Source of the DNA: Myxococcus eversor
GTDB taxonomy: Bacteria > Myxococcota > Myxococcia > Myxococcales > Myxococcaceae
Direction of reading: 5' to 3'
Length of the DNA: 64,000 nucleotides
Assembly (NCBI RefSeq): GCF_010894455.1
Contig: NZ_JAAIXY010000001.1
Location: 310,001 to 374,000 of the forward strand
Shown piece after piece: positions 54,939 to 62,585 of the stretch (positions within the stretch are counted from its first letter, which is position 1; every line of letters begins with the position of its first letter). The position numbers were made by a program, and so were the translations under genes. A model generated the notes under the pieces. That model was not told the origin of the DNA. It ran no database searches and saw nothing but the letters and a program-made list of their open reading frames with translations.

Positions 54939-55325
54939 TCACTGTCGGGCGTCGTCGCCCTGCCATTGGCGCGCTTCTTCCCCCAGCTGGCTCACCGAGC
55001 TGCTCAGCCGCTCCACGTCGATGGGCTTGCGCAGGACGAGGTCGCAGTGCTCGGCGCCGTCCACCTGGGTGTAGCCGGAGACGAGGATGACGCGCGTGCG
55101 CGGCGCGCGGGCTTTCACCCGCCGGGCCAGCTCCGTGCCATGCAGCCCCGGCAGGGACTCGTCTGTCACCACGACATCCGGCAGCTCGCTCTCGAAGGCC
55201 TTCAGGCCCGCGAGCCCGTCGCTGGCCGTGACGACGTCGAACTCGAACTCGAGCAGCTCCGCGAGGAGCTCCCGGCTGTCACCGTCGTCCTCCACGAGGA
55301 GGACCTTGATTCGCTCGGCACCCAT
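54939..55325 (-). CDS. Single-domain response regulator
   Basis: 128 residues: a bare receiver domain with the acidic pair ('VLLVEDDGDSRELL'), phospho-Asp in 'PDVVVTDESLPGLHG', Ser in 'VILVSGYT' and Lys in 'LVLRKPID'. There is no output domain, so it acts by protein contact, as CheY-type or phosphorelay proteins do. No kinase is adjacent; it lies 89 bases upstream of the zinc-ribbon gene on the same strand. Confidence 0.92.
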   Translation of the reverse strand: MGAERIKVLLVEDDGDSRELLAELLEFEFDVVTASDGLAGLKAFESELPDVVVTDESLPGLHGTELARRVKARAPRTRVILVSGYTQVDGAEHCDLVLRKPIDVERLSSSVSQLGEEARQWQGDDARQ

Positions 55326-55472
55326 GCGTCTGGGTAACCCTGGCCCTTGTCGGATTCGTCCGCCGCGAAGGTGCGGGGCCGCGTGCCTCTCCGCTTGGAG
55401 AGCAGGCGGGGGGATAAGCCCCCCTCACCAGCGGGCGGGGGACTGTCCATCATTGGGCCTGGAGGTGATGCC

Positions 55473-55832
55473 ATGAAGGTGTTGATGCGGGGCGTGCATC
55501 TGACCCTGACGGAGTCGATGAGGGACTACCTGCAGGAGCATCTGGTGGACCACATCGCGCGAATCGCGGACGACGAGGCGGCGGAAATCGACATCTCGTT
55601 GGTGGACATCAACGGTCCGAAGGGTGGGGTGGACAAGGAATGCCGGGTGACGGTGCACATGCCGAGCTTCGCTTCCGTGCATGTCACCGAGAGGGCGGAG
55701 ACGCTGTTTCCCGCCATCGACGCGGCGCGTGACCGACTGGAGCGCACCCTGCGCAAGACGGTGGACAAGCGCCGCGACGTGCACACGAACGGGCTGCCCG
55801 ACGACGTGGCGGCGGACGTACCCAACTATTAG
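55473..55832 (+). CDS. Ribosome hibernation promoting factor-like protein (short HPF/RaiA)
   Basis: 119 residues from ATG 55473 with GGAGGT upstream. 'MRGVHLTLTESMRDYLQEHLVDHIARIADD', 'IDISLVDINGPKGGVDKECRVTVHMPS' and 'AETLFPAIDAARDRLERTLRK' match the S30AE/HPF domain. The short form without the dimerisation tail binds ribosomes and silences translation in stationary phase. The earlier in-frame start at 55347 has no support. Confidence 0.87.
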   Translation: MKVLMRGVHLTLTESMRDYLQEHLVDHIARIADDEAAEIDISLVDINGPKGGVDKECRVTVHMPSFASVHVTERAETLFPAIDAARDRLERTLRKTVDKRRDVHTNGLPDDVAADVPNY

Positions 55833-55853
55833 CCCGGGGCGTGCCTCGGTGTA

Positions 55854-55893
55854 GGGCCCGGTCTTCCCGGTTGTCCACCGGGCGGCCGGGCCC
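55854..55893. terminator. Nested hairpin after the HPF gene
   Basis: GGGCCCGG (55854-55861) pairs with CCGGGCCC (55886-55893), enclosing a second stem CCCGG/CCGGG (55866-55870 with 55878-55882). It lies 22 bases past the stop. No long T-run. Confidence 0.6.
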
Positions 55894-55977
55894 GCGTTGT
55901 ACGCTGTCCGAATCTTGCTGGGTCCGAATGGTGAACGCTATAAGCGGAACCCTTCACCCATGGGCTAAAGGACGGCG

Positions 55978-58074
55978 ATGGTCCGCCTCAAGTTCCTCCT
56001 CTTCGCGTTCCTGGTCATTGGACTGGGGCTTGCTCATCTCCCGATGTTGTCGGGACCGCTGCGCGCGCGCGCGGTGGACGGAGCCACGGCCCAGTCCGCT
56101 TCGGGCGTGGCCGAGGTGGCGCGTCGCGTGGACGCGCGTCGCGCGGAGGTGCAGGCGCTGGCGCTGAAGCTGGCCGCCACGCCGGACGTCGCCTCCGCGG
56201 TCCACGCGCTGCTTCCTCCCAAGCCCGCCGTCCCCCCGCGTCCGCAGTTCAACAAGGACAAGGACAAGGTCGACGACAAGGCCAGCGCCCTCCAGCCGCT
56301 GACGGCGGAGCGCTTCGGGGCCGTGCGCACGGCGGCCGAGGCCGTCCTGCCCAAGGAGCTCAAGGGACTGGTGGTGGCGCTGGCCGCCCCTGACGCCGCG
56401 TTCCATGCCGTCGCGGGCGCGGAGCCTTCCTCGGACGCCGCGAAGCTGGACGTCGCCGCGCTGGCGAAGGCCGGCACCTCGGTGGTGGACGCGCTCGGCG
56501 CGACGCACGTGTTCGCCTCGGTGCCCGTGCTGTGGGGCGGGGACTTCGGCATGCAGCCGGCGGTGACGCTGGTGGTGGGCGCGCCGCTGCTCGACGAGGG
56601 CGCGCTGGAGGCCGCGGTGACGGCCACCGGTGTCTCCGCGCTCGGGTTGGTGAAGGGTGACTCGGTGGCGGCCGTGGGGCCGGACAAGCTGCTCGCGGAG
56701 GGCTCGCTGGCGCAGGTGGCGGCCAACGCGAGCGGCGTCGTGATTCGCCGCGGAAGCCTCCAGGCGCTGGGGCCCGTGGGCCTGCCCATGATGACGGAAG
56801 GTGACTTCCTGGGGGGCCAGGCGCCCCTCGCGGTGGGGACTCGCCGGACGCTGGAAGGCACTCCGCTGGAAATCCTCGCGGTGGCCGGGACGCAGTCGGT
56901 GCTGGGCGCCGTCGCGGACTACCAGCAGACCGCGCTCGTCGCGCTGGCGGGGCTCCTGGCCCTGACGCTGGTGTGGACGGCGCTGATGGGCGGCTCCAGC
57001 TCGGGCTCCGGTGACGACGTGCAGGGCACCTCCGACACGCTCAGCCTGTCGGCCGCGATGGCGGCGAATGCGCCCATGCACCACGCGGTGGTGCCTCCCG
57101 CGCCGCAGCCGCAGCCGGTGGCCGCCGCTCCGACGGCGGATCCGTTCGCCTCGGCGCCGTTCGCCGCCGCGCCGACGCCGGGCCCGTTGCCGGACCCCTT
57201 CGCGCAGGCGGCGCCGCCTCCTCCGGCGGTGGCCCCCATGTCGGACCCCTTCGCCATGGCCGCGCCGCCGCCTCCCGCGGCCCAGCCCTTTGGCGCGGAC
57301 CCCTTCGCCATGGCCGCGCCGCCGCCTCCCGCGGCCCAGCCCTTCGGCGCGGATCCGTTCGCGCTGCCGCCGCCGGCCCCCGCGCCGGTGTCGAACCCGT
57401 TCGCTTCGGCGGATCCGTTCGGCTCGGCGGATGCGTTCCCCTTCCCGGCGCCGCCTCCATCCTCTCCGCCTCCTCCGGCGGCGAGCCCGTACGCGTCCCA
57501 GCAGCCCGCGCCCACGCCGTTCGGCGGTGCGATGCCGTTCGAGTCCGAGGCCGGTGGCTTCTCCGCCTCGGGTGAGCCCCTGTCGACGGCGTCGCCTCGG
57601 CGCGGTGCCTTCGCCTTCGAGGACCAGCCCACGGCGGCTTACACGCTCCAGCAGGCGGCCAACCCGTTCGCCCTGGCGGCGGCGCAGACGCCCGACAACC
57701 CGGAGACGACGCGCGTCGCGGCCATTCCGCGCGAGCTGCTCCAGGCCAGCACCCGGCCGGCCGAGGCGCCCATTCCGCTGCCGTCGCGCTCGGGCGGGCC
57801 CGCCGCGATTCCGCTCCCCGGCGCGGGTCCGTCCGGCAACTCCGCGGTGGCGCTCTCCGAGGAGCAGCACTTCCAGGAGGTCTTCCGCGAGTTCGTCACC
57901 ACCCGTGAGCGGTGCGGCGAGCCGGCCGATGGCCTGACGTACGACAAGTTCGTGCAGAAGCTGCGCAAGAACAAGGAGCAGCTCGTCCAGAAGTACGCCT
58001 GCAAGACGGTGCGCTTCCAGGTCTACGTGAAGGAAGGCAAGGCCGCTCTCAAGGCCACGCCCGTCAAGGACTGA
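55978..58074 (+). CDS. Membrane protein with sensor-like domain and DPFA-type Pro/Ala repeats
   Basis: 698 residues, with AAAGGA before the ATG. A first transmembrane helix (about 5-25), an extracytoplasmic domain of some 290 residues resembling a double Cache sensor, and a second helix ('TALVALAGLLALTLVWTALMG', about 320-340) come first. A long cytoplasmic Pro/Ala region follows, with repeats such as DPFAMAAPPPPAAQPFGA. A C-terminal conserved block ('HFQEVFREFVTTRERCGEPADGLTYDKFVQKLRKNKEQLV') ends the protein. I do not know its family; it could be a motility or surface-signalling component. Confidence 0.7.
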   Translation: MVRLKFLLFAFLVIGLGLAHLPMLSGPLRARAVDGATAQSASGVAEVARRVDARRAEVQALALKLAATPDVASAVHALLPPKPAVPPRPQFNKDKDKVDDKASALQPLTAERFGAVRTAAEAVLPKELKGLVVALAAPDAAFHAVAGAEPSSDAAKLDVAALAKAGTSVVDALGATHVFASVPVLWGGDFGMQPAVTLVVGAPLLDEGALEAAVTATGVSALGLVKGDSVAAVGPDKLLAEGSLAQVAANASGVVIRRGSLQALGPVGLPMMTEGDFLGGQAPLAVGTRRTLEGTPLEILAVAGTQSVLGAVADYQQTALVALAGLLALTLVWTALMGGSSSGSGDDVQGTSDTLSLSAAMAANAPMHHAVVPPAPQPQPVAAAPTADPFASAPFAAAPTPGPLPDPFAQAAPPPPAVAPMSDPFAMAAPPPPAAQPFGADPFAMAAPPPPAAQPFGADPFALPPPAPAPVSNPFASADPFGSADAFPFPAPPPSSPPPPAASPYASQQPAPTPFGGAMPFESEAGGFSASGEPLSTASPRRGAFAFEDQPTAAYTLQQAANPFALAAAQTPDNPETTRVAAIPRELLQASTRPAEAPIPLPSRSGGPAAIPLPGAGPSGNSAVALSEEQHFQEVFREFVTTRERCGEPADGLTYDKFVQKLRKNKEQLVQKYACKTVRFQVYVKEGKAALKATPVKD

Positions 58075-58145
58075 GCGCGGCTTCCACCGCGAGTCGACAT
58101 CGGGGCCCGGGGCGATGATTCGCCTCGGGCCTCATGCGTTTCCGG

Positions 58146-59825
58146 CTAGGGCGCTCTGACGAGGCTGGACGCGGGGACGTCCGCGCGGGGGAGCACGACG
58201 CTGAAGCGCGCGCCCTGGCCCGGCTCACCGCCGACTTCGAGCTTGCCGCCGTGCTCCTGGAGGATGCGCGCGGCGATGGCCAGCCCGAGTCCCGTGCCGC
58301 CATCCTTGGTCGTGAAGTAGGGCTCGAAGATGCGGGCGCGGTGCTCGGGAGGGATGCCCGGGCCGCTGTCCTCGACTTCGATGATGGCGTCCGCGTCGGT
58401 GCCCTTCACCCGCACGCGCAGGTGGCCGCCCTTGCCCGTCATGGCCTCCTCGGCGTTCTTCACCAGATTCACCAGCACCTGCGTCAGCATGTCCCGGTCC
58501 ACCTGGGCCACCACACCCGTCTGGAGCGCCGGGAGTATCTGGATGCCCTCGGGAGGTGTCGCGTAGAGGGACAACACGCTCTGCGTCAGCTCGGACAGGT
58601 CCACGGGGGCCAGTTGCGGCTTGGGCATCCTCGCGAAGCGGCTGAACTCGTCGACGATGCGCCGCAGGCGGTCCACCTCTTCGAGCACCACGCCCGCGCT
58701 CTCCTTGAAGAACTCCGGGAAGCGAGGGTGCCGGGCCTCCTGCGCGGCCAGCAGCGTCTCCAGCGACATGCGGATGGGCGTCAACGGGTTCTTGATTTCG
58801 TGCGCCAGCCGCCGCGCGACCTCCTGCCACGCGGCGATGCGCTCACTGGCCATCAACCGCTCCGTCGTGGCCTTCAGCTCGGACGTCATGTGGTTGAACG
58901 TCCGGACCAGCTCGCCCACCTCGCCCGTGGCGTCGGCCGTCACCTGGACGTCCAGCGCGCCTTCGGCCACGCGCCGGGCTCCCTCGGTGAGGGCCTCCAC
59001 CGGCCGGGTCATCCACCGCGACACCAGCAGCCCGAGCAAGATGGCGAAGGCGCCCCCCAGTCCGGCGAGCAGGAGGAAGGCGCGCATGACGCCCTCCTCG
59101 GCCTCGCGGGCGGCGGCGCGGCTGAAGACGAGTCGCACCGTGGCGGCTTCGCCCAGGGGAAGCTCGCGCACCACCGTGGGAGGCAGCGCGGTGCCAGCCT
59201 TCGCCAGCTCGGTGTCACCGGAGACGAGCGAGACTTGCGCCTGCGTCAGTCGCGCGAGGTGCTGGGCCAGGCTGTCATCGAGCAGCACGCCACCCACGGC
59301 CCACAGGCGAAGGTCGCCGTAGTCCACCGGGCGCGCGGTGACGAGCGCTGGCATCTGTCGCAGCCCGGAGGGGGTGCGCACTTCCACGCGCACCGGCACG
59401 GGCTTGGGCGAAGTCTCACGCGTGACGGCGAAGAGGACCGGGTCCGGGTCTCCGCGTCGCGCGGGCAGGTGCCCGGAGGACAGCACGGTGCCGCTCCGGT
59501 CGAAGAGGGCGAGCACCGTCAGCCCGCGCGTCTTCATCAGCGCTTCCGCCGTGCCCGCTTGAATGGCGCGGGTGGGGCGCTCACGGGCCTCGCGTGCGAG
59601 GTCCTCCATGGCGGCGCTGTCCACCAGCTCCTCCACCGCGCGACGGGCGGTGGTGGCCGTGCGCTCCAGCGACTCCTGCGCGCTGGTGGTGGCGGCCTGC
59701 ATGCGTGCATCCAGCTCGCGCGTCAGCGTGTCGCGCAGCCGTGAAAGGGTGGGCAGCACCACGACCGCGAGCGGCACCAGGGCGAGCAGGGCGAAGGCGA
59801 GCGCCAGCCGGGTCCTCAGGCGCAA
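58146..59825 (-). CDS. NtrY-like sensor histidine kinase
   Basis: 559 residues starting at TTG 59825, eight bases after GAGGGG. N-terminal transmembrane helix, an extracytoplasmic sensor of about 220 residues, a second helix (about 250-270), a HAMP domain ('RWMTRPVEALTEGARRVAEGALDV'), a dimerisation domain with phospho-His in 'RRLAHEIKNPLTPIRMSLE', and HATPase boxes N ('QVLVNLVKNAEEAM'), G1 ('DSGPGIP') and G2 ('GTGLGLAIAARI'). The response regulator is not in the window. Last gene of the PBP1A operon, 34 bases after the solute-binding gene. Confidence 0.93.
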   Translation of the reverse strand: MRLRTRLALAFALLALVPLAVVVLPTLSRLRDTLTRELDARMQAATTSAQESLERTATTARRAVEELVDSAAMEDLAREARERPTRAIQAGTAEALMKTRGLTVLALFDRSGTVLSSGHLPARRGDPDPVLFAVTRETSPKPVPVRVEVRTPSGLRQMPALVTARPVDYGDLRLWAVGGVLLDDSLAQHLARLTQAQVSLVSGDTELAKAGTALPPTVVRELPLGEAATVRLVFSRAAAREAEEGVMRAFLLLAGLGGAFAILLGLLVSRWMTRPVEALTEGARRVAEGALDVQVTADATGEVGELVRTFNHMTSELKATTERLMASERIAAWQEVARRLAHEIKNPLTPIRMSLETLLAAQEARHPRFPEFFKESAGVVLEEVDRLRRIVDEFSRFARMPKPQLAPVDLSELTQSVLSLYATPPEGIQILPALQTGVVAQVDRDMLTQVLVNLVKNAEEAMTGKGGHLRVRVKGTDADAIIEVEDSGPGIPPEHRARIFEPYFTTKDGGTGLGLAIAARILQEHGGKLEVGGEPGQGARFSVVLPRADVPASSLVRAP

Positions 59826-59859
59826 GGGTGTGTCCCCTCGAGCAAGGCGCGGGCGCCCC

Positions 59860-61233
59860 TCATGGGCGTCCCCCGGTGCCGGCTCCCTCGGGAGGCAGCA
59901 GGAAGGCCCCGTCCAGCATCGGCAGGCCCTGCGCGTCCATCACCAGCCCGCCCACCTCCGGCATCGCGCGCAACCCAAGTCCCTGGGCGTAGAGCGGCAG
60001 CAGAGGCAGCGACGCGGCCAGCGCCAGGGCTCGCTCGCGGACCCGCGCATCCCTCGCCGCCGCATCCGACAGCGCTCCAATCGCGGGCAGCTCCACGCCG
60101 AGCAGGTCCTTGCGCCCACCCGCGTCCAGCACCACCGCGAGCGCGGGCCCCGGCACGGGAGGCAGCAGCACCGCATGCAGCATCAGCTCGAAGTCTCCCT
60201 TGGCCCAGCGGGCGCGCAGCGCGGAGCGCGCCAGGGGCTCCAGGGCCACGGTGTAGCCGCGCTCGTGCAGCTTCACCTGGATGCGCTCGGCCACCGCGCG
60301 CTGGTCGTCCAGGGCCGCGTCGTAGACGAGCGTCACCGTGCGAGCCGGACCCGCCGCGGGCGCCGCCGGACGGGGCTTGGGCGGCTGTGGCATCAGCGCG
60401 GGCGGCAGCAGGTGCGGCATGGGTACCGCCGGGCCGTGCACGAAGAGGCGAGTGAGGTCCTCGCGGTCGATGGAGCTCTCCACCGCCTGCCGGAAGTCCG
60501 TCGGAAGGCGCCGAGGCGAGAAGGCGAGATACGTGGCGTAGAGCAGGGCCCCCGGCGCGTTGTCCGTCTCCGAGGACACGCCCAGCTCCACCTGGACCTG
60601 CCGGGCGGACCACAGCCGGGCCAGTCCTCGCTCATCCGTGGCGGTGAGCAGCAGTCGGTCCAGATACGGGCGACCCCGAGGCCAGCCGAGCTGCGCATCC
60701 AGCGCGCCTCGCCCCGCGGCCGAGAAGGGGCCCGGAGTCGAGGAGGCCACGGGCGCGGCCAGGGCCGGGTGGCACAGCGCGCGCTCCAAATCCGGCCATG
60801 GGAATGAGAGCGCCAGCTCCAGCGAGGCGCCACTCGCGGTGACCTGCCGTCCCTCGCCTCGGAGCGGATAGAGCAGGGCCCGGTACGGCGAAGCCCCGTC
60901 GGTGCTCGACAGGCGCGTCCACGCGCGAGCCAGCGCGTTCGCCGTCGCGGCATTGGGCAGCGTCACCCGCGTGACTTGCGGCGTGGGACGCGACAGCTCA
61001 CGGGCCAGCGTGGGCTGGACCTCTCCCTCCGGCGTCACCGCGCAGACGGGGCGGGACAAGAGGCCCAGCAGCGTGGCCTCCAGCGGGGTGTCGGCGAGCG
61101 AGGGCTCTCCAAGCTCGGGCGGCCCGGCATGAGCGACGCGCACCTCTCCGCCGTAGCGAGTCCGTCCCGCTCCCCACGCGGACGCGGAGCCCAGGAGCAC
61201 GAGACTGGCGAGGGCGATGCGGCGGGACTTCAT
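59860..61233 (-). CDS. Extracellular solute-binding protein (peptide/nickel family 5-like)
   Basis: 457 residues, with a signal peptide MKSRRIALASLVLLGSASAWG. 'RYGGEVRVAHAGPP' at the start and 'RRLPTDFRQAVESSIDREDLTRLFVHGPAVP' in the second half match SBP_bac_5 oligopeptide-binding proteins, though rather diverged. No ABC permease or ATPase genes are beside it, so it may feed the downstream kinase as a ligand receptor or serve a transporter elsewhere. The start overlaps the VCBS gene stop by ATGA. Confidence 0.75.
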   Translation of the reverse strand: MKSRRIALASLVLLGSASAWGAGRTRYGGEVRVAHAGPPELGEPSLADTPLEATLLGLLSRPVCAVTPEGEVQPTLARELSRPTPQVTRVTLPNAATANALARAWTRLSSTDGASPYRALLYPLRGEGRQVTASGASLELALSFPWPDLERALCHPALAAPVASSTPGPFSAAGRGALDAQLGWPRGRPYLDRLLLTATDERGLARLWSARQVQVELGVSSETDNAPGALLYATYLAFSPRRLPTDFRQAVESSIDREDLTRLFVHGPAVPMPHLLPPALMPQPPKPRPAAPAAGPARTVTLVYDAALDDQRAVAERIQVKLHERGYTVALEPLARSALRARWAKGDFELMLHAVLLPPVPGPALAVVLDAGGRKDLLGVELPAIGALSDAAARDARVRERALALAASLPLLPLYAQGLGLRAMPEVGGLVMDAQGLPMLDGAFLLPPEGAGTGGRP

Positions 61234-62585
61234 GGAGCACCCTGGCGAAGGAGGAACAGCTCACCGGTACCATCCGGCTTCGACAGGCCCACGACGACTT
61301 CGCGGCGCGTGTCGCCATCCAGGTTGGCCGTCACCACGAACAACGCGCGCCCGGTGGGCAGCGGGCCCTGCCACAGCGGCTCGTGCACCGTGGGGTCTCC
61401 CCCGTTGAGGGCGTGGACACGGAGCACATCCGGCGAAGGCTGGAGCAGGGCGGATGTGGTCAGCAGCTCCGTCGTGCCGTCACCGTCCAAGTCTCCCAGG
61501 GCACTGCCAGCGCCCAGTCCACTCAGTCGCGTCGGCGTCGCGCCCACGCGCGGATAGAGCGAGCCCGTGCCATCCGCGTGGACGAAGAGCATCCTCGGCG
61601 ATGCGAAGCTCGCGGTGGTGAAGGGCGAAAGCAGCGTCACGGGCTTGCCGTCCCCCAGCCGCACCTCGGCCTGGAACGCCGTCTGCCCGGGGACGAAGCC
61701 GCCGCGCTCCACGGGACCGAGTGGCGCGCTGTCCAATGTCCCCACGGGGCGCAGCGTGCTCCGGCCCTTGTCCAGGACAAGCACTTCTCCCTGCGCACGA
61801 CGGGTGCTCCACGCGGCCAGCCGGGGCGGCCCCGACAGCACGGCCAGCGCGCCAAACGGCTCGCGAGTCGTCGCGTTCGAGAAGGGCAACGAACCCAGCT
61901 CCCTGCGGGCCAGCAGTTGTCCATCCGCCGTGAAGACGGACACGTTTTCTTCCGTCAGCACCGCGATTTCGTCGCGGCCATCGCCGTCCAGGTCTCCCGC
62001 CGCGAGCGCCGCCACGGGCTGCTCCAGCCGGACCAGCGTCGCCCCCAGGAGCCGGATGCCCCGGGGCCCGCCCGTGGGAGGAGTCGTCGTCGGCGGCGTG
62101 CCCACCGAGGCGAGCGCGAGCGCCTCCGCGTCAGCCTCCACCGACTCGACGAGCGCACCCGACGGACGAGCAGGGCGCGTCAGCGCGCGGCCCGACCAGA
62201 AGTTGACCCAGGTGCCCAGCGCATCCCCGCGAGCCCGCAGCGCGCCAGCCTCCACGTCCACGGTCAGCCGCACCAGCGTGCGGGCCCCCTGTGCGCGAGC
62301 CACGCCCTCGGCGGCCTCCGCGCTCGGAGCGTCCACCACCGAGGGAGCCAATCCTTCCGCCGCCAGTCGCGCCGCCAGCACGCTGCCGACCGCGCGTCGC
62401 AGCTCGGCCGAGCCTCCCGAGAAGTACAGCGCCACGGGCGCCTCGGCGGGCAGGGCGCGCACGTCCGACGCCAGCTCTTGCGAGAGGCGCTGGACGGCGG
62501 ACACGGTTTCGTCGGTCGAGGACCGCGGCGCGGCGTGGGCCGTGAGTGCGAGCAGCAGCGGTGCGAGGACCTGGGCTCGGCTCAC
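61230..62585 (-). CDS. Exported VCBS/FG-GAP repeat protein
   Basis: 451 residues with signal peptide SRAQVLAPLLLALTAHA. The first 170 residues are an alpha/beta region ('EAPVALYFSGGSAELRRAVGSVLAARLAAEG'). Then FG-GAP/VCBS-like calcium motifs appear: 'AGDLDGDGRDEIAVLTE', 'LGDLDGDGTTELLTTS', 'TANLDGDTRREVVVG'. Together they suggest a beta-propeller in the periplasm. It overlaps both neighbours by four bases, so is tightly coupled to PBP1A and the solute-binding protein. Confidence 0.82.
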   Translation of the reverse strand: MSRAQVLAPLLLALTAHAAPRSSTDETVSAVQRLSQELASDVRALPAEAPVALYFSGGSAELRRAVGSVLAARLAAEGLAPSVVDAPSAEAAEGVARAQGARTLVRLTVDVEAGALRARGDALGTWVNFWSGRALTRPARPSGALVESVEADAEALALASVGTPPTTTPPTGGPRGIRLLGATLVRLEQPVAALAAGDLDGDGRDEIAVLTEENVSVFTADGQLLARRELGSLPFSNATTREPFGALAVLSGPPRLAAWSTRRAQGEVLVLDKGRSTLRPVGTLDSAPLGPVERGGFVPGQTAFQAEVRLGDGKPVTLLSPFTTASFASPRMLFVHADGTGSLYPRVGATPTRLSGLGAGSALGDLDGDGTTELLTTSALLQPSPDVLRVHALNGGDPTVHEPLWQGPLPTGRALFVVTANLDGDTRREVVVGLSKPDGTGELFLLRQGAP

